Shown here: positions 1 through 12,461 of the stretch, one piece after another
How positions within the stretch are numbered: the stretch's first letter is position 1
Layout of the letters: each line of letters begins with the position of its first letter
Source of the DNA: Entomortierella parvispora
Taxonomy: Eukaryota > Mortierellomycota > Mortierellomycetes > Mortierellales > Mortierellaceae
Assembly: GCA_963573315.1 (NCBI GenBank)
Contig: OY752149.1
Location: forward strand, 2,046,001-2,110,000
Length of the DNA: 64,000 bases
Reading direction: 5' to 3'
The notes under the pieces: model-generated
What the model was told of the DNA's origin: nothing
Database searches by the model: none
The model's input: only the letters and a program-made list of their open reading frames with translations
Made by a program: the position numbers and the translations under genes

Positions 1-903
1 AGAGCCAGGTTGGGCTGCTGAGGAGGGATCATGTAGTTCCAGGTAGCTCTCGCACCCGGTTACCTTTGTTCTATAACGGATATGACGCTTGAGATGGACC
101 GCGTACATGTCAAAGTACTGAGCTATTTTTTTTTGTTGGAAGTACATAGGCCAGTTGCCTGGAATCGCGTAATCTACCAAAAAGAAAAAAAAAAAAAAAA
201 AAAAAAAAAACACTTTTCAACTGTCTTTTCTTTGTAGTAGCGCCTATTGGGGACCGAGCATTTACATCTCATGGATATGATATGAAGATGATAGTACTCT
301 TGTAGACGGAGGAATGCGGGTTGGGATTCTCAAATGAAACTTTAACATAACGCCAAAGTCCACCGAGCGAACCCTTCCTACTCAAAGCCAATAGCCTCGA
401 TGTAGTCAGGCTCATCGAGACATTCTTTCAGGGCCGCACATCCAGACGCACCTGGCCAGAAAACGGATGAAAAAGTCAGTCGTGGAGCGGAGCAGATGTT
501 CAGGTCGGGATACATGCATCATGTGCATACTTTACCTGTTCAACTTAGCAGCTCCAATAACGGCGACTGGCTTTTTGATGCGAAACGGGATGTCATGAGG
601 GTGCGATGAAGATAGGAATGAGGATGCAACAAAATAAGATATTATTGTTACCCATTCTTTTATTAGCCGCGTGCTCGGTTGGCGCTCTTCGTGTTCAGTT
701 CGGTTCGAACTCTAGTAAGAACAGAACAAGACGGCCGACAACGCCTGGACCGAGATGAACTGATTGTCACTATGTATGAACCGTTTTCTGGTAAATATTG
801 CACGAGACAAAGCAGCAAACAAACAAACAGCAACTACACAAGCACAACTTCCTCAAAAAAGGCCGGGGTAAAACATGAGGTTATACTTTAGTACAGGAAG
901 ATT
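1..903. other. left flank without a supported gene
   Basis: No complete gene can be supported here. There is a run of 26 A residues at 185-210. On the minus strand a short open stretch ends in a stop codon at 378-380. It lies just downstream of a possible 84-nt intron (GTAAAG donor at 535, CAG acceptor ending at 452), but the two sides do not join in a convincing frame, so it may be the 3' end of an unresolved minus-strand gene. Confidence 0.3.
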
Positions 904-2623
904 CTACTTTTTGACAACTTTCTTCTTGGGAACGTTTGCCTTGACCTTTGTCTTTCCCTTCTTAATACCAAGATCGACCTTGGCTCCCTTCTGTGAACGC
1001 TCTCCCTCAACAATTGCTCCGGCCTTCTTCTTCATCAACACATGCTTTTCCTTTGTCTTTCGATCCTTGAAAGCCAAGCGCTTAGCTGCGCCGTCCATGA
1101 CGATAGGAGCGTGTTGAGCTCTAGTCGCACCCTTCCCGTCTTTGCCCTTTGTGCGTGCCACCGCTGTACTCGACTTAGGGCCCATACCATTTGTCTTGGC
1201 CTCTTCCTCCAGGCGCTTGCAACGAACCACGCGTAGCTTACGCGTGCCCATCTTGGTGTCATGAAGTCTGAGTGCCATGTCCACTGAGGCACGGTCTTGA
1301 AACTGCACGTAGGCGAATCCCTTGCCGAGGTTTGTTTTCTTGTCGCGGATAATACGAACATTCTCGATATCACCAGAGTCCTTGAAAAAGTTCCACAGAT
1401 CTTCCTCCTGAGCATCGAAGCTCAAGTTTCCAACAAAGACACTCTTCTTGGGTTGGTGATTCTGTACATCATACCAAGTCAATCAGATTAGCCATTGGCC
1501 ATAAACAACGCCTGGAATTGGATAGAAATTTGATCGGGAGAGAGCCTTTCATTACCTTGGCACCAGCAACCGTATCAACACGAATGTGCTTGGTCAAAAA
1601 GAGCTGCCCGTTCATGGCCTTAACAGCCTTGTCAACTGAATCCTTGTTTGTGAATACAATATAAGCGTTGACTACGTCGCGCTCTGGGTGCAGCTTTCCT
1701 GTGATGAACGCGATCTTTCGTGGCAGAAGTTCTGCAAACGCAATAGAGCGGAATCGGATGGACTCCACTAGTCCAAATGCTGCGAAAGTTGATTTGAGTT
1801 TCCTGAAGTCACCTTTGGTCATAGAGGTAACTGGCAAATTTCCTACAAAGACAGTCCTTGCTTGTCTCTCAGGATCATCCGATTTCTTCGTGCCGTCCTT
1901 GTTGGTGTCAGGTGTGGCGTCCTCGTCATCAGAATCGCTAATTGCGCTGGCTTTTGCTTTCTTGGCGGCGATCTTCTGCTTCTTCAGCACTTCCTTGGAA
2001 GACTCAACCTCAGGGGGGCTGGTTGCTGCCTTTCGCTTGTTGTTTTTAGCAGGCGACTGTCGAAGAGACTCGTGCACAAGGTCCTCGATCTTGGACTCCT
2101 CCATGTCCACATCTTCACCATAGTCATGTGTCGATTGCTGCTGCACCAGCTCCTTGGTCTCTTTGGGTGCCTCTCTTGACTTCTTGGAGTTTTTGGGTGC
2201 TGTTGCCAACTTTGCTTCGTATTTCGCCTCAACACTGACTTTGCTTTTTTTCGTTGTGTTGACTTCGTCCTCGTCATCATCAAAATCCTCGTCCAGATCC
2301 TCTTGATCGTTACTCACAGGAACTCCACCGTTCTTGTTCTTTTTTGGGACTGGGGTGGTTTTGGGCTTTGGATTCTTTTGCTTCTTTTTAATGTCATCGG
2401 TCATGTCTTCTGGGTATGGCTGGCGAACCTTGGCGGCAATAGGGGCTGTTGCCTTTGAAGGTCCAGCCTGTTTACATGTATTGGAACGAGTATTTGTTAG
2501 AACAAGATGGATCTGTCTGCGCTTCATGTGACTAAGAGCATATATTCCTACACTGTTCCTGAACAGCGAATCCAAGGAGGAGTCTACGGCCTTTCCGCCG
2601 AGTAGAGCAGAGGTCAGCGACAT
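904..2623 (-). CDS. Nop12/RBM34-like nucleolar RNA-binding protein, two RRMs
   Basis: Spliced on the minus strand as 2552-2623, 1556-2467 and 904-1461, giving about 513 aa. Both introns (84 and 94 nt) are phase 0, have GT...AG ends and carry CTAAC/CTAAT branch-like motifs. The start at 2623 is preferred over an in-frame upstream ATG because the upstream residues look like leader. The N-terminal half is charged and low in complexity (Lys/Glu/Asp). RRM1 (about residues 228-325) carries RNP2-like TVFVGNLP and RRM2 (about 334-411) carries SVFVGNLSF plus RNP1-like KGFAYVQF. The tail is Lys-rich. Two RRMs after an acidic/basic N-terminus is the architecture of yeast Nop12 and animal RBM34, nucleolar factors of 60S subunit assembly; a pre-rRNA role is inferred from the family. 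RRM1 has a long insertion between beta strands, as in Nop12. It shares a promoter region with the divergent gene at 3134. Confidence 0.8.
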
Positions 2624-3133
2624 TGGTAGAGGAATGTGTATGTGCAAAGTGCAAGAAATGGGGGAACCTGCGAGTTGCGCCAACAAAAAAAGAAAAAAAA
2701 AGTAGTTGTTGTTATGTCAGTGGCTTGTTGACAAAACGCAGTCATACTGAAATCACGTGGTGATTTTGGCGCGACTCGTCTTGCGACAAACGGCATCTCC
2801 ACCTCTTGCGGCTCTTGCCCACCGAGATTCCCTACCTCTCACGCCCGTCCTCTTTGGCCCGCACCTGCCTGCAATCACATCGGCATCTACCCATCATCTT
2901 CATCTGAAAGTCACTACCTACCACAACCCTGCGACTGTCATTTACGGCGTAATTCGATTCGCTGTGTCACTCGTAGCTCAGTCATCGTTCATCAAATTGG
3001 TGCGACACTTTAATTCAGGCGGCCACGATTCAGCTTCTGTAGATTGCTTCACTCTATCAAGGATTGCAATACTGTCTATTTCATCATCAGAGGACCAGGA
3101 TTTTAACCAACTCGCTTGAGGCACAGATAAGAC
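2624..3133. promoter_or_regulatory. bidirectional promoter region with CACGTG box
   Basis: This 510-bp gap separates two divergently transcribed genes. A palindromic CACGTG (E-box) lies at 2754-2759, and an A/T run next to the minus-strand gene lies at 2686-2703. Several overlapping ORFs show no protein-like character and are treated as leader sequence. CACGTG is the site of Cbf1/USF-type bHLH factors in fungi; which factor acts here is not known. Confidence 0.45.
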
Positions 3134-6015
3134 ATGGGAAGTGTCGACAAGGATAAACCTTCAAATCAAGAAGTGGGTACAACTCCCCCAGCGATGGATT
3201 CGAACAAAGATATTCCATCAAGAGACCTAAGCTCAGATGTCGTAGAGAACGATGATCAGGACATGGAAACAGTTATTGAAACAAATGCGGGGCCTGTCCA
3301 TCAAGACGACCAAGAAATGGAAGATGCATCGCCTCAGCCTGGTGCTGATGTGATGATACACAACGCTCGTGGAGCAATAAGGGATGAATCACATTCGCCT
3401 ATCCGGACAACAGGTGGAGAGATTGACCAGTTTGATCTGGATGGTGGACTTCTGGATGGCGCCCTTGATGATTATGATGACCTGGATCAAGATACCGAGG
3501 ACACAGAAGTGGGGAATGGGGAAGGCGATGACGATTTCAGCGGCGATGATGACGACGATGACCATGATGACCATGATGACCATGGTGGCGGTGACGAAAA
3601 TGAGGAGGAAGGGGGAGGACAATTTGACGGTCAGAACAATCAACTTACAAAACAAGGCAAGTTGTCATCTCCAGAATTCTCCCGCGCCAATCGCTCGACA
3701 ACCCACATCAAGGCCATTGCTCAGGGTCTGGGTGTATCAACAGATCCGGTTCACTCTGAGGACTCTGACAGTGACGTCCATATGGAAGGTAGCGTTGCTG
3801 ATGAGGAAGAGTACGGCCGTGAGGGTGAAGCTGAAGACCATGAAGAAGATGAGGAGGACGAAGATGAAGATGACGAAAGTCAGCAGAAAACAATGCCCAG
3901 GAAGAGCGGGGCCATTTCCCAGAAGCCAACTCTCAATCGACCATCTAGTTCAGTGGTGGATGATCTTAAAGACAGTGGGGACGAACTGTCTGATCTCTCG
4001 GAGTTCGATGACACGGATGATTCTGACGAGGAGGAGCTACAGCGAATAGAGAGCCCACAGGATGCTATCTCCCCTTCTTTGAGTGGCAAAGTTGCTGCAG
4101 GGCCTGACGAACCTGTACCGACGATCGGCGGCAACTCTATGGCCCCTGGAAACCGGAAGAGGTCTTCGCTTGGAATACTTCCAGATGGAGAAAATCAGTT
4201 GGCGTCAACAGAATCGGCGATATTGGAAAAGGCGGATCAGCTTCTGGAGATTCCTGGTGGTAGATCACGGCAGTTGGAGACGTCTCTTCGAGGCAGGAAA
4301 GCTTCAATGACAGCCGATATCAAGCGAGTTGGGTCGGGTACTGAACCGCTTGAACCAGTCGAAGATGAAGAGGAAGAAGAAGAGGAAGAGGAAGAAGTGG
4401 ATGAAAAAGTGGCCGATGTTGCTAGTGTTGACGAAACAGGTGGTGGTGGAGACGAAGAAGAAGGTATTAATTTACAGCACAGATTTACATGACATTACTT
4501 GAGTGGCTCCTAACATCATTTTTTACCTTTTCTTGTTAGATTCGGAGACGATACAGCTGCATAAAGACGCCCTTGATGCGCTTACAAGTATAGAAGTCGA
4601 ATTTGCCAACCTTCGGGATAAGTATGCAATCTTGGCGATGCACAGCGGTATTGCCCTCAAAACCTTACGCACTACTGACGATCTATTGGAATTTCATTAG
4701 AATGTACGAAGAGCGGATGACAGAATTGGATAAAGAAGTAGAAATGATTAACGCTGGTAATGATTTTGCGAGTGCGCTTAAAACAACCTCCTTGGGAATA
4801 GGCACAGTGAGGCGGTATTGCTGATCATTCTTTCTCAACCGTTCCAGGAACGCACCCAGAACTGTCATCGCTAATGCAGGAGATTGTACAAAAGCGGGAA
4901 CAAAGATTGGCAGTGGCTGACATGGGCAAGAAGCACAAGACTGATATTGCTCAACACCAGTTTGATGTAACAGAATATCAGGCCTACTGCACTTTTCAAG
5001 TAAGTCGGGCAAGACTGAAATATTCAGTGATATATTCGTCCATGTCACTGATGACTCCGTGGTCTATTCGCCTCATATGACAGTCATCGCGTCGAAATGC
5101 GCGAGTGGAGCTGCTTCGAGAACTTGGTCGGAAACAAAGGCAGACGATGCTTGAGCTCGTGTTACCGTCGGATACCCTGAAACGAAAAGGTACTTTGAAT
5201 TAAATCAAGGTTAATGGAATGCAAGATGCCTAGCGACTAAAATCTTCAACTCACCTAGCCTATGTAGACAGGCCAGCCCTCGTGCGGCACCGGAAACACC
5301 GGAAAATGGAGGTAGCCGAACTTCAAGCGATAAAGGAGCGACGTGGATTCCCCAACATGATCAAACTGGCTATGATTGGAGCCAGCGAAATGGATGATGA
5401 CCTTTTGGCAATGGGAGTATGACATCCGTGTGTTCTCTAAGAAACTTGTTTTCGGTATCCTCTCGGTCGGAACTGATCATTCTTTGTCCAAATCATGCAG
5501 CTTTCTCGGCCTCCGCAACAACCCATCACGTCAGAACAAGGGTCGATACCTTTACTGTCATCAGGGGACCCCTCACCACCGTCCATGCCTTTGACGAACA
5601 TGCAAGTATCCTCATCGCTGCACAAACCAAACGATGGCTGGCCAGGTTCGCACCCGTCTGGCAGTTACCAATATACCCACGTTGATTCAAAACCGAAGAT
5701 TGAAATATACGTGGATGGGAATCGCTGTTTGATCGATGGAATCTGGTTCAAACCTGGTGACTCAGTTGTAGTGCTGGATGCCGCTATTGGGAAATATAAC
5801 GCGAAATACATGTATCTAACAAATGACGAGGTAAACCACAACTACAAAGGTCACTATTGCGTGCCTTAGATTGCAGCCCTGTTACTTAATCTCCCTTTTA
5901 TTACCCTCAACTGACGGGCAACTCTTAGATCATACTGCAGAGAACCGATGGCTCGAAAACAAAACTGCACTTGAGTCTGTTTCGCGGTAGAAAGCTGTGT
6001 ATGCAACCAAAATAG
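3134..6015 (+). CDS. Sds3/BRMS1-like subunit of the Sin3 histone deacetylase complex
   Basis: Eight exons were assembled from splice signals and frame: 3134-4463, 4540-4621, 4701-4756, 4848-4999, 5084-5189, 5259-5416, 5501-5830 and 5929-6015 (2301 nt, 766 aa). Introns are 69-98 nt. Residues 1-443 are a very acidic, disordered-looking extension with long Asp/Glu runs. Residues 444-628 carry the Sds3-like core: a helix with HKDALDALTSIE and FANLRDK, then MYEERMTEL, NAGTHPELS, a coiled coil and GFPNM. The C-terminal about 75 residues, split by the last intron, look like a small beta barrel (DGIWFKPGDSVVV ... DGSKTKLHL). Sds3 proteins scaffold the Sin3-Rpd3 deacetylase in the nucleus. The protein is more than twice as long as yeast Sds3 because of the acidic N-terminus. 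Family assignment is firm from the core; the function of the acidic region is unknown. Confidence 0.82.
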
Positions 6016-6340
6016 ACTTTTTTTGTCCAACCCAAGATGAACATGTCACGTGTATGCGCCACCATTTTTCGTTCAAAAGTCAAGATGACTCGATTTCCTC
6101 GCGCTTTAGATCTTACACCTTTTCCCATAATGTCCACATGACAATGCCGCTTCTCACAGCTCTTCTCTAATGGAAAACAGCACTCACCTAGGGGGTTTTC
6201 TGTTAGTTTATGACAGTCGGTAGCTAGCGGCCAACATTGATGGCGCATGAGGAGGAATGTTTGATTAACAGAGAAAGTGATGAAATCTCAGGTACTTCTG
6301 AGTCATGAAGACATAAAGATTCTGATTCTCTAGGCTCTAT
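6016..6340. other. convergent intergenic region
   Basis: A 325-bp gap between two 3' ends. It contains a CACGTG near 6048. No gene or RNA is seen. Confidence 0.5.
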
Positions 6341-8492
6341 TTATTGGTGAAGTTGACAGTATTGGCGATAATTGTAATATCCCCAAAATGTGACAAAGCA
6401 ACCTGCGCTCCATAGAGCGTTTAAGACAGGGTAGATGTCAGGATACTTTGCCAAGGGAAATGGAATCATAAATTCGGCCACGTGCATCGAAAAGATGACG
6501 AAGATATTCGCCTAGAAAATTGAGGGGCGAGAGTTAATAAAGCAACTTGATGAGCCATGAGGTATCCTATCGGTTAAAATCACAATGAATACAAGATTTA
6601 CAATGGCAAGCCCGGAAAACAAAGGCGATGTGCCCTTAAACGTTCCAGCGGTTAGCCAGATCCAAAAACCCGCCAGCACAAAATAAGGCATCGCTAATCC
6701 TTCCTGTTTCAGCAATGGAAACATGCTGAACGTCGCTGAGGTTATAAACAATGAGGCAACTGCTGGCTCGTCCAAAATCAAGAGCGTTACAGGCAACGCC
6801 GGGATAAGGATGGACTTCTCATGAACTTGAAATGAGAGCAAGAAAAATGACAAGGAGGTGTTCACCATTCCGTATATCAGCGATCGCTTGGTGGGGCGCG
6901 CCAGCAGCATGAAAGTCGAAGGTAGAAAAGCCAGCATCGTTGCAGCGGTGCTATTCAGTATTACCATTTAATCGATTAGTGCTACGGTCGATTCACATTG
7001 GATGGAGAGGGTGTCCTTATTTTACCTGAATCGGACCAACTGCTGGATATCAAATAACTCCCGCAATTTTACCACGACATTCACTGCACACCAAACATTG
7101 GCGACCTTGTCTTGGTACAGTCCGCGAAAAACTGGAAATATACGATGAAGAACTTGCAAGATCTCAGGAAAAGTCTGTGTCCATGGTGCAAACAACAATC
7201 CAAAAGTCACTACGACAGTCGATCCAAGCTTTGCGAGCTTCCAAATACTAGGGATCAGCAAGATGGGGTTAGCAAGCTACGCAAATCACTCAGTCGAATT
7301 ATGCTCTTCTAGCTCTTCTCGAAATAATTACCACCCAAAGAACCCCTTGCGGATTGACTTCCCAAGAAGATATGCGAAGATAGCTGGTGAAAAGTAAAGA
7401 GCCATCTGCTTAAACCCGAGTGCAAGACAGAAGAATATACTACCGAGAACATCCTGATCGTCCAAAAAACAGTTCACACTCCAGACAGCAAGCCCCAGCA
7501 TCAAGGTGTTATACTGAAAGTGTCCACTGTCGATTAAGATCAGACCCGGCTGCATCAAAATCAAGATCAAAGCTGCATGCTGGCGTGTCCAATGCTGGTT
7601 TGAGAACCAGCGTGAAGTGAAGGCCAAAATTGAAGTGAGGTAAACAGCAAGCTCAAGTAATAATACTGTTGATCTCATGTACAGCTTGGCCTCGACTGAT
7701 TCATAGCCTCTCGAGGACTCCCATGCAAACCACTCGGGATTGATCATGTCGCCGCTGGGAATTATAGCCCGTGAGGCATCGTTAGTAAAAGTCTTTGGCA
7801 TCTCCACTTTACCAGTCGCTAATATACTTACATGTACGCACAGATCAAGGAGACATATGCCGTCAAAGGAGGATAGTCCAGGTCCCACCATTTGGAGTTA
7901 TCCGAGTACCACTCTCTTGCGGGCCGGTGCAATGTCAGCTCCATCCAATGTCTCTGAGCTTCGTAATCTCCATACCGGGGAGGGCTGTTCATGCCTACCG
8001 AGATAAGTAAGAATTACGTTGGATCATTGAGCAATTGAGCTAGAAAATAATCATGGGACGAGTTTCCTTTCAGCATCAATAACTTGTTCACAAAGTCCTA
8101 CCTGAATAAGGGCCAAGACTAACGGTCCACCGCACCAAAACTGCAATTCCAATAGCGACCCAAGATCCAGCTCTCCTTAACTGATTTTCATCCAACCATG
8201 TCGAGTACTTGAACACAGCGAGATTCAGTTTCAAAGCTCTGGTGCTTCCAACAACACTGGTGTGATCGGTGGTATGGGGATGAGCCTTGGTTTTTGGGGT
8301 AATACTCTTCAGGGCAGCACTCGCCTGTTCGGATAACGCGTCGCCTGACAATGATGGCTTGACAGAGCCTGTTGAAAAGGATAATGACAAACTAGAGAAA
8401 TCAGGAGTCCTACTTCCGCGAAAGACCGTCTTCTGGCGGGCTCCTTTGCCGCCATTAGCGCGAATCCCTGTCTGCGCTGTCGCTGGTGGCAT
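6341..8492 (-). CDS. ALG6: ALG6-type dolichyl-P-Glc:Man9GlcNAc2-PP-Dol alpha-1,3-glucosyltransferase
   Basis: Six exons on the minus strand: 8102-8492, 7832-7994, 7332-7754, 7026-7247, about 6584-6950 and 6341-6511, giving about 578 aa. The donor of the last intron could instead lie 9 nt earlier in transcription order. The product is a multispanning ER membrane enzyme that adds the first glucose to the lipid-linked N-glycan precursor. Family signatures appear in order: GLGPYSG-like [18 protein letters not shown] (the Asp, about residue 140, matches the catalytic Asp of yeast Alg6), [62 protein letters not shown] split over sequence, and [15 protein letters not shown] and NPEW favour ALG6 over ALG8. 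The cytosolic N-terminus (about 100 residues) is Ser/Thr-rich and longer than in yeast. The start codon lies only 81 bp beyond the stop of the upstream same-strand gene. Confidence 0.9.
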
Positions 8493-8573
8493 TTTTAAAG
8501 ATAATGATGATGATGGAGCGCATGATGGACTGAACAGCAGGGAACAGCGATATCACGTGCAATTTATTAAGGT
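8493..8573 (-). promoter_or_regulatory. 81-bp gap with CACGTG upstream of ALG6
   Basis: The short space between the stop codon of the upstream minus-strand gene and the ALG6 start holds a CACGTG at 8554-8559. Promoter function is inferred from position. Confidence 0.35.
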
Positions 8574-9912
8574 TCAAGCGGCAGGGACGGAAACATCCAC
8601 AGCTGCCATCCGCTTGCTCGACTTCCAGGGTAAAAGTCGAATAAAGGTAAACTTTTTCTTTTCTTCACCAGCGCCCTCACCTGGTCCTCCATAGCGGCGA
8701 CGATCTCTTTCATCTCTTTCACGCTTTTCAGCGTCCAAATCAGTTCCTTTAGCTCGCAAAGATGCAATACGGCGCTTCAGATTGCGGAGACTTTTGGGCA
8801 ACGCAAATGTCTTGGCACGAGTTGGATGCAACTTGACTTCTCTTCCTGTGTCCTGAAAGGATGGCTGGATGCCTCCGGCATTACGGTCCTCGGCTCTGAC
8901 AACTGGCTCATCATCGTCATCTTCAACTGGCAAGTACTTAAGTTCACTCAGGTCCATGGCGCTAGAATTACTCGCAGTTGTGGCCACCATGTCGTTGGTG
9001 TGTTGAGCGGATGGCCCTCTTCCAGGGATAACAATGATAGATCCAGCAGTAGATGCATGAAGATTATGTGCAGATTGACTTGGATTGGGCCTATGCTCTG
9101 TTGTCGCCGTAGTACGACCGCTGGCTGTGCTGGGCTTTCGTCCAAAAATTCGGTCTAGACGAGATCTTTTATCAGTTGCAACAGTGTTGGTTTTGGAGCT
9201 GTTCCCGCCAAATATTTCGTGGGCACTGTACCCCTGATGTTCATTTTTTCCCAGTTGAAAATGTCCACAAAGATTGACATTACTGTGACCATGTGGGGAC
9301 CAAGGTCCATTGTTTTCTCGGGAATGTTCCTCATCTTCCTGAGATATCAGCAACTCGGCATCCAAATCACTCGTTTCTTTCATAGCCTCTTTCAGAATCT
9401 TGGCCTAGAGGAATGGCGGAACAAACAATGTTTAAAACTGGCAAGGACCCTCTTGAGCATTTCCTTCCATCTGGTGACTAATGAGACATACCTTGTGGAT
9501 ATTTTCCTCGACCTCTCGTTGAAGACTCTCCCTCATATTGACCCTATAGCTGTCAAACTTATTGAGGAACCTCGTGAGATGAAAAGTCATAGAGATGCCA
9601 TATCACACAAGCTATATAAAGACATACCTGGGCGATAAGGTCGATAGCAAACGAAGATAAAACCGGTGTCACAGCCACGTTCATCATCGAGTTCTTCCTC
9701 GGCCCTGTCGGAGACGGGGAGTAAGATCGCGCTGGTCGCGAAAACGAGATGGATGAAGAACTATAGACACTGGCCATTGTAGCTAGATTTGCTACTGCAT
9801 TCAATAGTCGGAGACAGTTAGTTGCGTGTTTTGGCTGTTGCCGGGAAGAAAAGGGGGTGGGTGTCACATAGTAATCTCTGACAGAAGTAGATGAGGCCCT
9901 AGCGGAGACCAT
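8574..9912 (-). CDS. uncharacterised three-exon protein
   Basis: Minus-strand exons 9628-9912, 9492-9557 and 8574-9404 join in phase 0 through introns of 70 and 87 nt with GTATGT donors, giving about 393 aa. The N-terminal about 90 residues are Ser/Pro/Arg-rich and unstructured-looking. The second exon and start of the third form a predicted amphipathic helix (FDSYRVNMRESLQREVEENI then AKILKEAM). The middle is low-complexity, with an acidic patch (VEDDDDEPVV). The C-terminal part is basic (SLRNLKRRIASLRAKG) and helical. No transmembrane segment or catalytic motif is visible and I do not recognise the family. An internal Met about 45 residues in is an alternative start. The gene is divergent from the BTB gene and lies just upstream of ALG6. 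Confidence 0.6.
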
Positions 9913-10530
9913 GGGAGGAGAATAGAAATACCAAACCCTAGCTGCCGGGCAGGCTCTAGGTTGCAGTCAATCCAATGCTACTTACTCACCCTAAAACTAT
10001 GCACTGACGTCGACAAATAAAATGCAGCAATAGGCTTCACTACGAAAGAGTGTATTTGTTTAAGAGCAGGAGACGTCGAATAGGGCAGTTAAGACAGGGT
10101 TGAAGGCAGGCGAGAGCGTCCCGACATATATTAGACTAAGAATGATGACGGTATATTGATGATGCTGAAGGTAATGATGACGATAATAATAATGATGATG
10201 AGACGAAATTGGTGATGGCAATGATGATGATGATGATAAGATGGGAGCAAAGGATGAAACGGCAAAAATAGAGAGCAATTTACTTTCTTTCATGAGCCAC
10301 ATTGCATGTGCACACAGTCAAACAGCCAGGGATAGCCCCTGACAAGACGCGCTCACGTTTGATCCTCTTCAGATCTCCAACACGCGTGCGACAACGCGTA
10401 TTTTCAGAACGTTTATCTCTTTTCACTCCTCTCCTTCCTCTCAGCTGGCACCCTCATCCTTAGTTGCCACCCATATCCCCAGTCTCCACCCATATTCCAA
10501 GTTGCAGTCGCATCCTCCATCTCTTCGATC
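9913..10530. promoter_or_regulatory. divergent intergenic region with GAT-rich microsatellite
   Basis: This 618-bp region separates the uncharacterised gene from the BTB gene. It contains an imperfect GAT/AAT trinucleotide tract at about 10140-10245. A small minus-strand ORF over the tract is a by-product of the repeat. The pyrimidine-rich stretch just upstream of 10531 is typical of a fungal promoter or leader. Confidence 0.45.
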
Positions 10531-12207
10531 ATGACCACATCCAATCCCTCTTCTTCACCTTCCGGAGTCCTTTCACACTGGGTTAGGTCCACTCCAGAAG
10601 AAGGCATCCAATGTTTTTTTAATCGAAAGGAGGTTCATACAGCTGGAGCTCAACTACACACCGAAGGTTCTCAAGGAGACTCTTCTTGCAACTGGGTCAT
10701 TTCTCTGCGTCCATTGGAGTCTTGTAATACGTTACAGACGTCCGATCCCCCCAGCAACGCTTCGTCCAAGATAGGCTCAAATTCCGCATTGCTGCTGCTG
10801 ACGATAGAGCGCGTGATCAAACGAGAGGGCACGGGTCTGATGAAAAAAGAGGATGATCTATCCCCAGGATATCAACACAACGACTATTATCGAACAATGT
10901 ACGTGTACAGCCCCAAAATAAGGCGGGACGTTTGCATACAGCGAATGCAAAAGGCACATTGGCCGCAGACTGGTGAGAATGAATAGTGCGCTTGAACATG
11001 GGTGCATTGTGAGCCGTGAAGAAGTATATTGACTAACATTACTTGTCTTTTACTCTTTAATCAAGTTGTTTTGAGTGAAGGAGACATAACAGAAAGCAAA
11101 AACCAAGACTATAATTTTCAAATATGGCTCTCTGGCTCCTGCGCCCGCAATATAGACATCGAGTCCCAGCGAAGATTAGATCGATGTCAAAAGCTTCTAT
11201 CGGTGCTGCGTCAAGACAGAGCCACAGCCAACGTAAAAATAAGGATCAAGAACACCGCTATCAAGGATAAGGGTCTTAGCTACCGCGCGCAATCCGCAAT
11301 CTATGTAGAGCGTACAAGAAGATCAAAAAGACGGAACACTGAGAATGAGCGGCCACAAGAGGTGGATACCAGCCCAAGAAAATTTGAGTATGGTGAGGCT
11401 GCTCTCAAAAAATCATTTGAAAGCTCTGCTGATGGAAAGGATGCAACTGATGGTGACTGTGGACTCCTTGGCCTGCGTTCGCGACCATATTACTTGGCGC
11501 ACAAGTGCATTTTGGAGACCAATCCATTCTTTCACAGGATGCTCAACGCGGGCTTCCACGAGGGACAGGTCGATGCCTCTGGCATGTATAACATTGAGCT
11601 GAGCAGCGATATGTTTGATGCAGACATAATGGACCTTCTCTTGGACTACCTTTACACCCGCGGACCCCGAAACGAAAACTCGTCAGAAGCCCTTGGGAAA
11701 GACACTGCGTTTGAGCCTGAAATGGAGCAAACCTGCCACCATCATGTTGTCAGTGCAAATGTCCAGCTCAACTTGCAAAGCGTTACAAGCAGACGTAATA
11801 TTGGCAACCCCCGTCATCATCTTGGCCCTTCAAATCCCTCCGCAGAGCTCTCTTCGTCTTTCCACCGACACCACGAGCCAGTGCTGGATTACTTTTCAAA
11901 TCTAACTTTAGCAAACTGGTGTTCATTTTACCGAGCCTCGATTCCCCTCGAAGACAGATATCTGCAGTCTACATCGCTGAAGAATATTCAAGATTTATTG
12001 GACGATGACACAACATTGGAGCAGGTATTACAATGGGGACACCAGCATGAAGATGTGAAAGCCGTTATGGTCGACTACTTGGTCAAAAAGCGAAAAGAGG
12101 TGTTTGGAGACGAGCAACATAACAACCTTAGGCCATATTTGTGGGCCGAAGATGACTACAAAGTGGACACCCTTGTTCATATAACTAGTCGGATAGCAAG
12201 GCAATAA
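10531..12207 (+). CDS. BTB/POZ domain protein
   Basis: Two exons, 10531-10972 and 11066-12207, join in phase 1 across a 93-nt intron (GTGAGA...CAAG, branch-like TTGACTAAC), giving 527 aa. The central BTB region (about residues 285-355) shows the family pattern: RPYYLAHKCILETNPFFHRML, an acidic strand, then DIMDLLLDYLYTR. The C-terminal part (LANWCSFYRASIPLEDRY ... VMVDYLVKKRKEVF) resembles the helical BACK-like or sorting region of fungal BTB proteins. Such proteins are often adaptors for Cullin-3 ligases or transcription regulators; which applies here cannot be told. The N-terminal 150 residues are unremarkable and polar. The start codon is the first ATG in the open frame after a CT-rich leader. 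Confidence 0.72.
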
Positions 12208-12461
12208 AGAAGTTTTGTGAGCCTGCGCGTACCTGTAACGATCTCTTGAAGTCAAAAAAATATCTCACCAGTATTTCCTGAGGAAAAAAATAGGAATATT
12301 TGACACCTTTGTCAGCTTGAAGCGAGCAGAGGGTCTACACAACTACCTGTGGTTGCCCAAACTTAATGAGAACCATGCATGCTCTCTTTTGCCAACATCA
12401 ATGCAAGCAGGATGATCAAAAAATAGGCGCCTGGTCATTAACACAGGGAATAAAAAGAATG
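12208..12461. other. spacer between the BTB gene and tRNA-Asp
   Basis: 254 bp with no gene. It holds the 3' region of the BTB gene and the downstream (terminator) side of the minus-strand tRNA. Confidence 0.4.

Noticed and set aside
875-1117. Plus-strand ORFs opposite the RRM gene
   Set aside because: Antisense shadows of Lys/Glu-rich coding sequence.
2757-3119. 120-codon ORF upstream of the Sds3-like gene
   Set aside because: No conserved pattern; lies in the promoter or leader of the divergent gene pair.
10060-10302. Minus-strand ORF over the GAT repeat
   Set aside because: Ser/His/Tyr runs reflect the trinucleotide repeat, not a gene.
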